IMG/VR virus record: IMGVR_UViG_3300032241_003249
Coordinates: 1-22,453 of that record
DNA: 22,453 nucleotides
DNA from: a virus
Strand: one strand, 5' to 3'
Part shown: piece after piece, positions 13,280 through 19,823 of the stretch
Numbering within the stretch: the first letter of the stretch is position 1
How the letters are laid out: each line of letters begins with the position of its first letter
Made by a program: the position numbers and the translations under genes
The notes under the pieces: generated by a model
Seen by the model: the letters and a program-made list of their open reading frames with translations, nothing else
What the model was told of the DNA's origin: nothing
Databases searched by the model: none

Positions 13280-15500
13280 ACTAAGTCAGCTGTCCATTTT
13301 GCAGCAGGAGCAGGAGCTTCAGGACCTGGAATGGATTTTCAAGGAACGCCCTGATAAGAAAGAGCCTATGGCTTTGGACTTTGAAACCTGTGGAGGTGAT
13401 TGGTCCAAGCCGGGAACTTACCCTGTCGGGGTTTCCTTATCCGATTCTAGAGGTTCCCTTTATATTCCTTTTTACGAAGGCTCCAATACCTACTCCAACG
13501 TAATGCATCTCTTGCACCAGTACCAAGTCCCGCTTCTGGCTCACAACGTATTCTTTGATGCAGGTTGGCCGCTTCGGGACTTTGGTCTTTGGCTTAATTG
13601 GAAAGCTTGCACCTTGGCCATTTACAAACTGACCGCTACCGAGGGAGTGCCCGGTTTCAGCTGGGGCCTCAAGTCCGCGCAGAAGGACCTACTCGGTTGG
13701 ACGGAGACTAATGAAGTAGCTCTAGATAATTGGCTGGTCCAGAACGGGTACGTGGCCAACGTAAGCAAGGAGCCGAAAGAAGGGTACGTATTCCAGCCTG
13801 AGGGAACCGAAAAAGAAAAAGAGGGTGCCCGCTGGCTTAAGCCAAGTAAACAGGACATGTGGCGCGCTCCAGTTTCCATCCTGGGCCATTACGCGGCACT
13901 GGATGCGGACGCCTGCTGGCAACTTTTTACCTACATTTTTCAACCTGTATTTGATAAGTTTCAAGTCCTTAAGTCCTATATCCTGGATATGTACCCCCGT
14001 TACCTGGAGCTACTTATCCGGCAAAAGCTTGCAGGAATAAAGATAGACATCCCTAAACTTACCCAGTATCAGAAGGACCTCGAACATGAGATTGCTGCTT
14101 TACAGACTAGTATACTCACTTCTCCTCAAATTGAACCGCATATCCTTTTCTGGAATACTGAGCGTATTAACGAGGTGTCCAGAAGTGAGCCTGCCAAGTT
14201 CAAGAAAGCACCAGCCCTTGGTGCAGAGCCGCCCCGTTATACTAAGAAAGGCGAGCCCAGTAAATCATGGGCCCAGTGGGACCAGAAGCGGGAGGCCCTT
14301 CAGGAGAGAGGACCTGAACTAAGTCTGAACTGGGTCAAGTGGCAGGAAAGGATGCAGGAAGCGGAAAGAACGCAGTACTTCAATCTGGGCAGCGGAAAGC
14401 AACTGGCCTGGCTCCTGTATGAACGCCTTCAGTTCCCTGTAGAAATAAGGACCGAATCCGGGCAACCTGCAACGGATGAGGACGCGTTGATGGGCATGGG
14501 GGAAGTGGGCCGGCAACTGATTCAGCTTAATGAAAAGAATAAGCTGCTCCAGTTCTGCAACCAGACACTGGCCCTAACTTCCAAGGAAGGTACCATACAT
14601 CCTGGGTTCAATGTGCCAGGCACCTTGACTGGCCGCCTGTCCGGTAGGGACCCTAATTTGCAGCAGGTTCCAAAGGTGGGCCGGTTCCTGGAATGCTGGA
14701 TTCCAAGGCCGGGGAAAGTGTTTCTGGACTGCGACCATTCCGCCTTGGAGCCTGTTGTTCTAGCGGAGCTGTCAAGGGACCCAGGGCTCTGGGCGGTGTA
14801 CGGACCGGACGCCCCGCCTAATGATGTGTACCTGTATTTAGGCGCGAACCTGCCAGCCCCCGTTGGTCCTGCCATCAGGGCGTGTGGCTACGTTCCAGAA
14901 GCCCCTACTAAGGAAGCAATTCAGCGGGCAAAGAAGGAAGCAAAGCAGGCGCGGCAGATTGCAAAATCGGTGAAGCTTGCCTGTGACTACGGCGCAAGTG
15001 CCAATAAACTTAGGGAAATTCTTAAGCTGCAGGGCATCCGGATAACGGAACAGGAAGCGGAAGCAATGTGGGAAGCTTTCTGGGAAACGTACAAAGGACT
15101 CCGCATCTGGCGCCGGGAGTTGGAGGCGCAGCACCGCTTCAATAAAGGCTGGGTCCTGAACGGGATAGGCAGGCCGCTGGGAGTTTGGGAACAATCGGTA
15201 AAGGACCTTGTGAACAGGGTGGGCCAGAGTACCGGGCATGACATTCATATAATGTATATCCTAATTGTGGATGAGCTACTCAATCAGGAAGACATTCCTT
15301 GGACCCCGGTTATTGTAGACTTTCATGACCAGATGATTCTTGAGGTGGACACCAGGTACGCGGATAGGGTAAAGTGGCTTATGGGTGTTCGTGCGTACGA
15401 GATTCTGAACGACCGGATTCAAGGGCAAATTAAGCTGAAAGGGGAAGCGAACATTGTGGAGAACCTGGCTTATGCAAAAGTGGAAGGCTGGGGTAAGTAA
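13242..15500 (+). CDS. Family A DNA polymerase with 3'-5' exonuclease
   Basis: This 752-residue replicative polymerase has a proofreading exonuclease with DFE (Asp46, Glu48), HNVFFD (Asn102, Asp106) and YAALD (Tyr217, Asp221). Polymerase motif A reads DHSALE (Asp498) instead of the usual DYSQIE. Motif B is RQIAKSVKLACDYG (571-584), with Leu579 where E. coli Pol I has Phe762. Motif C is HDQ (695-697) in place of the usual HDE. There is no 5'-3' exonuclease domain. Inserts occur near residues 170-207 and 280-375. Start: ATG at 13242 with GGAG seven bases upstream, not the GTG at 13224. Confidence 0.93.
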   Translation: MFTILKPQTRPPRLSQLSILQQEQELQDLEWIFKERPDKKEPMALDFETCGGDWSKPGTYPVGVSLSDSRGSLYIPFYEGSNTYSNVMHLLHQYQVPLLAHNVFFDAGWPLRDFGLWLNWKACTLAIYKLTATEGVPGFSWGLKSAQKDLLGWTETNEVALDNWLVQNGYVANVSKEPKEGYVFQPEGTEKEKEGARWLKPSKQDMWRAPVSILGHYAALDADACWQLFTYIFQPVFDKFQVLKSYILDMYPRYLELLIRQKLAGIKIDIPKLTQYQKDLEHEIAALQTSILTSPQIEPHILFWNTERINEVSRSEPAKFKKAPALGAEPPRYTKKGEPSKSWAQWDQKREALQERGPELSLNWVKWQERMQEAERTQYFNLGSGKQLAWLLYERLQFPVEIRTESGQPATDEDALMGMGEVGRQLIQLNEKNKLLQFCNQTLALTSKEGTIHPGFNVPGTLTGRLSGRDPNLQQVPKVGRFLECWIPRPGKVFLDCDHSALEPVVLAELSRDPGLWAVYGPDAPPNDVYLYLGANLPAPVGPAIRACGYVPEAPTKEAIQRAKKEAKQARQIAKSVKLACDYGASANKLREILKLQGIRITEQEAEAMWEAFWETYKGLRIWRRELEAQHRFNKGWVLNGIGRPLGVWEQSVKDLVNRVGQSTGHDIHIMYILIVDELLNQEDIPWTPVIVDFHDQMILEVDTRYADRVKWLMGVRAYEILNDRIQGQIKLKGEANIVENLAYAKVEGWGK

Positions 15501-15528
15501 TTGCAAGGATGAGAAGGCTGGGGTAAGT
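15483..15528 (+). repeat. 16-bp direct repeat across the polymerase stop, 30-bp period
   Basis: GAAGGCTGGGGTAAGT occurs at 15483-15498 (the last codons of the polymerase) and again at 15513-15528, in the same frame and ending in another stop. It looks like a recent 30-bp tandem duplication, or a conserved element placed around the stop. Confidence 0.6.
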
Positions 15529-15611
15529 GAGCCTAAACGGTAAACTAAACAAAAAAATATTCAGATAATCGGCCCCAGTGTATTCTCCCTGTAGAAAGAA
15601 AACGGTAGCAA

Positions 15612-16142
15612 ATGGCAAAGTACAAAAGCAAATTAGCACTGGAGATTGAGCGCCACGCGGGCGTGCTTAAAACGGGAAATGTCCTTGCTATCGACCCCTC
15701 TTCCGGTTCCCAAGGCAGCGTTCCCGGGTACGCACTTTTTAAAGCAGGACAGCTGCAGGATGCCGGCACCATCGCTTTACCGAGAGGTACCAAAGCTTTA
15801 TCAAACCGACTGTTCCTGCTAAGGGACACTTTGGAAAAAGAATTCCAGAAGCCGGACCTACTTATTGTAGAACTGATTAGTCCTGTAATGCCCGCTAAGA
15901 ATGGGCAGTTCCTGCACGCTAACGGCTCCAGTCTTATCAAGGCGGTGGGCGCTATTCTTAGCTGCTGGGATGTCCCTGTTCTGGAAGTGGCCCCTATGAC
16001 CTGGCATTCCATGACCCCGCCTACCTACAAAAAATCGGATACGCACGATGCCTGCATGATTGGCTGGGCCGCGTTCATTACCTTAGCCCGCGTTACCGGG
16101 GAACCGGAACCTGCCCCCATTCTGCCTTTGGAGTCTGTATGA
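15612..16142 (+). CDS. RuvC-like Holliday junction resolvase
   Basis: This 176-residue protein has an RNase H-fold acidic set: Asp28 in VLAIDPSSG, Glu87 in LLIVELI, and Asp143/Asp146 in KKSDTHDACMIGW, matching the RuvC D-E-D-D layout, with GYALFKAGQLQDAGTIAL forming the second and third strands. Such phage enzymes cut branched DNA before packaging. The start ATG at 15612 has a weak ribosome site (GAAAACGG). Its stop overlaps the next gene by ATGA. Confidence 0.8.
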   Translation: MAKYKSKLALEIERHAGVLKTGNVLAIDPSSGSQGSVPGYALFKAGQLQDAGTIALPRGTKALSNRLFLLRDTLEKEFQKPDLLIVELISPVMPAKNGQFLHANGSSLIKAVGAILSCWDVPVLEVAPMTWHSMTPPTYKKSDTHDACMIGWAAFITLARVTGEPEPAPILPLESV

Positions 16143-16450
16143 GTTTGCCGGAAACAATTCAGGTACTTGGTGTTCCATTTAGAATTGAGCTAGTAGAGTT
16201 TGAGGAGGAAGGGCAGTGTGGGGAGTGCCACGGCCTTCTGCGGGTTATCAAGATATCTAGCGCTTTGGACACAAAGAGGCAGTGGACCACCCTGGTTCAC
16301 GAATTCATTCACGCTACCTTGTTCATAATGGGCGCAGCTACCGAGATTTCTGACTCGATGGAAGAGTGCATTGCGCAAAGCTTGGAGCATTCAATTGAAC
16401 AGCTGATTAGGCAGGTTGGTCCTGAACTAATTAAGTCCTATCAAGATTGA
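16139..16450 (+). CDS. Small HExxH zinc metallopeptidase-like protein
   Basis: This 103-residue protein contains LVHEFIHATLF (zinc ligands His54 and His58, catalytic Glu55). About 20 residues later it has SMEECIAQSLEHS, with Glu74 or Glu75 as a possible third ligand. Near residue 27 is a CGEC pair. The layout matches small ImmA/IrrE- or SprT-like domains found in phages. ImmA/IrrE proteins cleave repressors, so an anti-repressor role is possible. It is coupled to the resolvase gene by an ATGA overlap. Confidence 0.7.
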   Translation: MSLPETIQVLGVPFRIELVEFEEEGQCGECHGLLRVIKISSALDTKRQWTTLVHEFIHATLFIMGAATEISDSMEECIAQSLEHSIEQLIRQVGPELIKSYQD

Positions 16451-16476
16451 AATTGAGCGTATAAACTTAATAATAT
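16447..16476 (+). promoter_or_regulatory. Possible sigma-70-like promoter
   Basis: TTGAAA at 16447, 18 bases, then TAATAT at 16471, directly ahead of the FmdB-like gene. The region is AT-rich compared with its surroundings. Confidence 0.35.
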
Positions 16477-16490
16477 CAAAGGAGATTAGA

Positions 16491-16685
16491 ATGCCTCTTT
16501 ACGATTGGAAATGTGAGAAATGTGGCAAGTGGGAGTCCACCGTTTACCCGATAGAGGAGCGGGACACTGCACCAGATGAGAAGCATTCTCAAGATGGTTG
16601 CGACCATGCTTGGGAACGCAAGATGAGTGGAAAGCAGGCTATGATAAAAAGTGCCCGGTGGGGAATGGGAAAAGGAAATTGGTAG
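16491..16685 (+). CDS. FmdB-type zinc-ribbon protein
   Basis: This 64-residue protein begins MPLYDWKCEKCGKWESTVYP, the typical 'MP.YD..C..CG' opening of FmdB-like zinc ribbons. A second potential ligand pair follows in DGCDHAW. FmdB-type domains are widespread in phages and bacteria and are thought to bind nucleic acid or other proteins. The tail ARWGMGKGNW is basic. AAAGGAG lies seven bases upstream of the ATG. Confidence 0.7.
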   Translation: MPLYDWKCEKCGKWESTVYPIEERDTAPDEKHSQDGCDHAWERKMSGKQAMIKSARWGMGKGNW

Positions 16686-16687
16686 CC

Positions 16688-16852
16688 ATGTATCCGGAAA
16701 CATACGAACATTTAATGGACGCATTCATTCTGCTAAAGATTGAGAAAGAAATTGCCGATAAGAAAGTAGAGTCTTTAACCTCTCTTATTCAGGAAATGGA
16801 GCTTCAGTATGCCAAAAGCTATCCTCCAATTCAACCTCCCAGAGGAACGTGA
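16688..16852 (+). CDS. Small coiled-coil protein
   Basis: This 54-residue protein (MYPETYEHLMDAFILLKIEK...) starts at the ATG at 16688, just after the FmdB stop. KIEKEIADKKVESLTSLIQE is a clear heptad-rich coiled coil, followed by a proline-rich tip. No family recognised. A sigma-28-like sequence lies inside it at 16734-16761. The ribosome site (AAAAGGAAA) is rather far upstream. Confidence 0.55.
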   Translation: MYPETYEHLMDAFILLKIEKEIADKKVESLTSLIQEMELQYAKSYPPIQPPRGT

Positions 16853-17129
16853 AGAGTTCAATTTAACAGTAAAAGCTGGGAATCTGCACAGCGCTCTTTG
16901 GGACATTCTAGAGTCGGTGTTCCGGCCAGCTAGGAAACACGGATACTCCGATACCCGACTTCAGAAGCTTATTCAAAAACTGGACGCATGTACTCCCACC
17001 TGGCAGGACCAGGACCAGGACCCCGAATGGCCTAGGGATGAACATGGCCCCCTAAGTGCAACTGATTTAGTTGGGCTACTTGAAAAACGGTTCCACGAAA
17101 TCCTTGAACAGCATGAGGTGATTTTATGA
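16809..17129 (+). CDS. Conserved-type phage protein (LPEE...ALWD family)
   Basis: This 106-residue protein opens with MPKAILQFNLPEEREEFNLT, followed by HSALWDILESVFRPARKHGY. It resembles a widespread small phage protein family with the pattern 'L.F.LPEE.EE...A..G......L.D....LR'. No enzymatic motif is visible. It overlaps the previous gene by 44 bases and the next by ATGA. Confidence 0.65.
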   Translation: MPKAILQFNLPEEREEFNLTVKAGNLHSALWDILESVFRPARKHGYSDTRLQKLIQKLDACTPTWQDQDQDPEWPRDEHGPLSATDLVGLLEKRFHEILEQHEVIL

Positions 17130-17335
17130 CCATCGCTATTACCTACATGGAAACGGACCTGTCAGACGGATTCAAGCAGCGGGAGAAGACGGTGTTCGTT
17201 CCCAATTATAGGACCCTCCGCTCCTTACTCTCTGCAGTGGACGCGGCTTGCATGGAGATTGAGCAGACCAGGAAGGACCCGCATCCGTTGACTCAAAGCA
17301 AAAAAGAAGGGGACCGCAATGGTGTCGAACTCTGA
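17126..17335 (+). CDS. Small hypothetical protein
   Basis: This 69-residue protein (MTIAITYMETDLSDGFKQRE...) has an N-terminal strand pair and a helix YRTLRSLLSAVDAACMEIEQ, then a polar tail. It starts at an ATGA overlap with GAGGTG upstream. No family recognised. Confidence 0.6.
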   Translation: MTIAITYMETDLSDGFKQREKTVFVPNYRTLRSLLSAVDAACMEIEQTRKDPHPLTQSKKEGDRNGVEL

Positions 17336-17705
17336 ATGGATAACCAGGCTAAACGAGGTGCAGGACGCGGCGGAGTGGATAGCGAAAGAGTTGCTCCGGG
17401 CACGCATCTGTGTAACTCAGTACAAAGAAAAGTGGGGCATGGTCCGGGTCTATTGTACCTTCGGCTTCATCCAGTTTCATGATTTGATATACCCTGGACA
17501 TATCTGGAATAGGTTCAGCCCTAGGATGCAGTGGTGGGATGAACGGGTATTAGGGCCAATCGTGAATCAGCTTTCCTGGCTTCTTATCCCTGCGCAGAAG
17601 GCATGGTACCGAAGGACTTATAAACGGGCTCTTTCCAGATGGCCCCATTTACAGGATTCAATTTTGTCCGGCCCAGATTACCCGGACCTGTTGAGGGGAC
17701 TATGA
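17319..17705 (+). CDS. Hypothetical protein, aromatic-rich
   Basis: This 128-residue protein (MVSNSEWITRLNEVQDAAEW...) contains YKEKWGMVRVYCTFGFIQFH and many Trp residues toward the C-terminus (MQWWDERVLG, SWLLIPAQKAWYRR). The 'YKEKWG.VRVYC.FG' element occurs in small uncharacterised phage proteins. One mildly hydrophobic stretch (VNQLSWLLIPA) is too short for a membrane helix. AAGGGG lies six bases before the ATG. Confidence 0.65.
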   Translation: MVSNSEWITRLNEVQDAAEWIAKELLRARICVTQYKEKWGMVRVYCTFGFIQFHDLIYPGHIWNRFSPRMQWWDERVLGPIVNQLSWLLIPAQKAWYRRTYKRALSRWPHLQDSILSGPDYPDLLRGL

Positions 17706-17998
17706 CAAAAGAAGAGATTGAGAAAGCGTACCAACGTATTTTGATGTCCGGAAGCAACAAGAACTGGGGACTAGGGGCAGGCGTGAATCCGTATTCTACC
17801 GATGAAGAATGGGCAGAGTGGGCCAGGAACTGGTCCAGCTGGAAACCGAATCCGTTAGCCCCGTCCGAACCAGAAACTCCTCAGAAAATGCGGTGCGAGA
17901 AACATGAATGGGTGGATACTGGTACGGCAAAAACCTGGTGCAAAAAGTGCGACAGGACAGGCCGCTGGGAAATGGGAATTGTACATGTCCAAGACTAA
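17702..17998 (+). CDS. Small zinc-ribbon-like protein
   Basis: This 98-residue protein (MTKEEIEKAYQRILMSGSNK...) has a C-terminal metal-binding pattern CEKHEWVDTGTAKTWCKKCD, with Cys, His, Cys and Cys in the spacing of a zinc ribbon. The N-terminal 60 residues are Trp-rich and acidic. It starts at an ATGA overlap with GAGGGG very close upstream. No function known. Confidence 0.6.
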   Translation: MTKEEIEKAYQRILMSGSNKNWGLGAGVNPYSTDEEWAEWARNWSSWKPNPLAPSEPETPQKMRCEKHEWVDTGTAKTWCKKCDRTGRWEMGIVHVQD

Positions 17999-18092
17999 AA
18001 GAATCCTTTTTTACCTTACCTCAATTTGGACATTGTTCTGCCTTTACATTGCCCCAAGACTTGCTTCCTGGATAATTCAACTTTTCCGTTAG
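17985..18092 (+). CDS. Tiny membrane protein immediately before lysozyme
   Basis: This 35-residue protein (MSKTKRILFYLTSIWTLFCL...) has a basic start, a hydrophobic helix at about residues 7-24 (ILFYLTSIWTLFCLYIA) and an amphipathic end (RLASWIIQLFR). GGGA lies about eight bases upstream. It overlaps the zinc-ribbon gene by 14 bases and ends nine bases before the lysozyme start. Being a membrane peptide directly upstream of a lysozyme without its own signal peptide, it is the best holin candidate in the window, though 35 residues is very short for a holin. Confidence 0.5.
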   Translation: MSKTKRILFYLTSIWTLFCLYIAPRLASWIIQLFR

Positions 18093-18101
18093 GAGTTTAG
18101 T

Positions 18102-18566
18102 ATGAACCAAAAAAGACCTGTTCCGGAAGCGGCCATTCAACTGGTTAAAGAGTTTGAAGGACTTCGGGTCGCGGCGTACCCGGACCCAGGTACCAAGGGC
18201 GCGCCGTGGACCGTAGGCTATGGACATACCACCGGAGTGTTCAAGGATACACACGTAGGTCCGGACCAGGCGAACCGGCTCCTACAACTGGACCTGGAGG
18301 AAGCTGGCCGGCAAATAGAAAACATAGTAAAGGTTCCCTTAAATGAGAACGAGTGGGCCGCTTTACTGGTGTTTGTATTCAACGTGGGCGCAGGTAACTT
18401 GAAAGGGAGCACCCTTCTTAAACTTTTAAACGAAGGGAACAGGCAGGAAGCTGCATCCGAGTTTCTCCGCTGGAACAAAGCGGCGGGAAAGGAGCTGGCA
18501 GGCCTTACCCGGCGCAGGATAAAGGAGCGGGAGCTTTTCCTGAAGGAGCCGACCAGTGAAAGTTAA
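18102..18566 (+). CDS. Endolysin, GH24 lysozyme
   Basis: This 154-residue muramidase has the catalytic region KEFEGLRVAAYPDP with Glu19 and Asp28, then WTVGYGHTTG with Thr37. That is the T4-lysozyme-type E-D-T set. It also has NEWAALLVFVFNVGAGNL as the family's helical 'FVFNVG' element, and ends with a typical GLTRRRIKERELFL. There is no signal peptide, so it needs a holin to reach the cell wall. TTAGGAG lies about seven bases upstream of the ATG. Length is normal for the family. Confidence 0.92.
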   Translation: MNQKRPVPEAAIQLVKEFEGLRVAAYPDPGTKGAPWTVGYGHTTGVFKDTHVGPDQANRLLQLDLEEAGRQIENIVKVPLNENEWAALLVFVFNVGAGNLKGSTLLKLLNEGNRQEAASEFLRWNKAAGKELAGLTRRRIKERELFLKEPTSES

Positions 18567-18780
18567 GGGCATCAAGTGTCCCAAATGCAAGCAGCTTATC
18601 TGGCCTAAAAAACCGAATGTTCCGGTACTCTGTTTTTGCGGGTACTGCTACATTGAATACATTCAAAAAGAGGGCTCCGGGCACACGAGGATAGGCTACG
18701 GTTACCCTGGCCAAAAGATGGCCGAGGTACCAAAGTACATAGACGTGAATACGGATACCGGAAAAGGGGAAACGGAATGA
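18556..18780 (+). CDS. Small zinc-ribbon protein, GTG start
   Basis: This 74-residue protein is read from the GTG at 18556, with AAGGAG seven bases upstream, overlapping the lysozyme end by 11 bases. It has CPKCKQLIW near residue 7 and CFCGYCYIEY near residue 25, giving a compact zinc ribbon, then a polar tail. No known partner. Confidence 0.65.
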   Translation: MKVKGIKCPKCKQLIWPKKPNVPVLCFCGYCYIEYIQKEGSGHTRIGYGYPGQKMAEVPKYIDVNTDTGKGETE

Positions 18781-19013
18781 GTTTATTTGCAGCAATTCTA
18801 GCAACCCAGCTTTACTGCCCTAAAACTCGTCTTTATGTGCCGGACGGGCACACGGTAACTCAGCTGGATTTGGAAACGGTAAAGCGGGCAAAGGTCCGCT
18901 GTTTTGAGTTGTATCCAGAATCGCCTTGTGCTAAGTATGTGTCCAGAAAAGGGCTTCTCGATTACCACGTAGTTTGTGGAAGTCCGAACCAAAATAGTAC
19001 TCAAGTTTTCTAA
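18777..19013 (+). CDS. Small cysteine-containing hypothetical protein
   Basis: This 78-residue protein (MSLFAAILATQLYCPKTRLY...) starts at an ATGA overlap. Four cysteines (in LYCPKT, VRCFEL, SPCAKY and VVCGSP) may bind metal or form disulfides. Its N-terminus is mildly hydrophobic but not a convincing signal peptide. The -35 box of the fourth sigma-28-like promoter overlaps its last codons. Confidence 0.6.
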   Translation: MSLFAAILATQLYCPKTRLYVPDGHTVTQLDLETVKRAKVRCFELYPESPCAKYVSRKGLLDYHVVCGSPNQNSTQVF

Positions 19014-19028
19014 CGGAACTGCCGATAA
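19001..19028 (+). promoter_or_regulatory. Sigma-28-like promoter, copy 4 (perfect -10)
   Basis: TCAAGTTT, 12 bases, then GCCGATAA, the full FliA -10 consensus. The spacer carries TTCT-AAC-GGAA. Unlike the other copies, a strong terminator follows only about 20-30 bases after the expected RNA start. Confidence 0.65.
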
Positions 19029-19056
19029 GGGAGTTGGGTGGTTCGGTAAAAGTTGC

Positions 19057-19090
19057 GCCTGCGCCCAGTTCTCTGGGCCAGGCCTTTTTT
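19057..19090 (+). terminator. Rho-independent terminator
   Basis: GCCTG-C-GCCCAG pairs with CTGGGC-CAGGC around a TTCT loop: an 11-bp GC-rich stem with one bulged base, followed by CTTTTTT. It closes the 16.5-19.0 kb operon and would also stop transcripts started at 19001 after roughly 55 bases. Confidence 0.85.
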
Positions 19091-19117
19091 AACTAAATAA
19101 CCTTAGAAGGAGAATAT

Positions 19118-19561
19118 ATGTCCAAGGACAAAGTAGCTGTAGAAATGTATTCCACTACTAAAGAGTACAGCGGCACCAGTCAGGTTCCCAATTTTGGAAT
19201 TCAAGAATACACAGGAACGCCACCGGCATATCCAATTAGCGTTGGAACCGCGCCACTTGGCGGGACGAAGCATGACGGCGGAAAACCAGACCTAAGCTTA
19301 ATACCGTACAGCGCCCAGTGTGTGGAGGCGAAGGTGTTCCAATTCGGAGCCGCCAAATATGAGCGGGACAATTTTAAGAAAGGAATGGAATCTCACCGCC
19401 TGGTAGCAGCTGCAATGCGGCACATTGGCGCTTACTGGGAAGGAGAGGATTTGGACCCAGAGTCTGGGCTTCCGCATCTGGGACACGCCCGGTGTTGCCT
19501 TGCCATGTTGATTGAATTGGAGCGGCTGAGCAGGTTAAAAGACACTAGGTTCAAGGAATAA
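19118..19561 (+). CDS. Predicted dATP/dGTP diphosphohydrolase-type (MazG-like) protein
   Basis: This 147-residue protein has a Ser/Thr/Tyr-rich N-terminal 48 residues. The domain then opens with KHDGGKPDLSLIPYSAQCVE and continues FGAAKYERDNFKKGMESHRL, MRHIGAYWEGEDLDPESG and LPHLGHARCCLAMLIELE. These blocks (GGKPDLSL, GAAKY..NW/F, HLGHA) define the DUF5664/dATP-dGTP diphosphohydrolase family of phage nucleotide pyrophosphohydrolases, all-alpha relatives of MazG, which remove nucleotide triphosphates from the pool. AGAAGGAG lies about eight bases upstream. It is the first gene after the terminator. Confidence 0.8.
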   Translation: MSKDKVAVEMYSTTKEYSGTSQVPNFGIQEYTGTPPAYPISVGTAPLGGTKHDGGKPDLSLIPYSAQCVEAKVFQFGAAKYERDNFKKGMESHRLVAAAMRHIGAYWEGEDLDPESGLPHLGHARCCLAMLIELERLSRLKDTRFKE

Positions 19562-19586
19562 ACTTTCTAAATTGTAGGAGCTAGAA

Positions 19587-19823
19587 ATGGGACAGAAAAA
19601 AACTAAGAAGCAGCCTGAGACTCCCATTAGCTTGGGGGAACGCATGCGCCGAATTCAAGAGCTGGAAGAGTGGAAACCGCCGTTCTGGATTTACTGCAAG
19701 ATGCCCGGGTTTCAAATTTCTGGCGGGAGGATTTGCCTGGACATAAACTCGGACGGGGATTCAATGAGCAGGGAGGAAGCTCTCCGGTTTTTTGAACTTC
19801 TGGTGGAAGAACTTTCAGTATGA
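19587..19823 (+). CDS. Small hypothetical protein
   Basis: This 78-residue protein (MGQKKTKKQPETPISLGERM...) has a lysine-rich start, a middle strand pair (WIYCKMPGFQISGGRICLDI) and an acidic C-terminal helix (REEALRFFELLVEELSV). AGGAG lies eight bases upstream; the stop overlaps the next start (ATGA). No family recognised. Confidence 0.65.
   Translation: MGQKKTKKQPETPISLGERMRRIQELEEWKPPFWIYCKMPGFQISGGRICLDINSDGDSMSREEALRFFELLVEELSV

Noticed and set aside
16054-16390. Minus-strand frames over the resolvase and metallopeptidase genes
   Set aside because: They are shadows of plus-strand genes with clear motifs and coupled starts.
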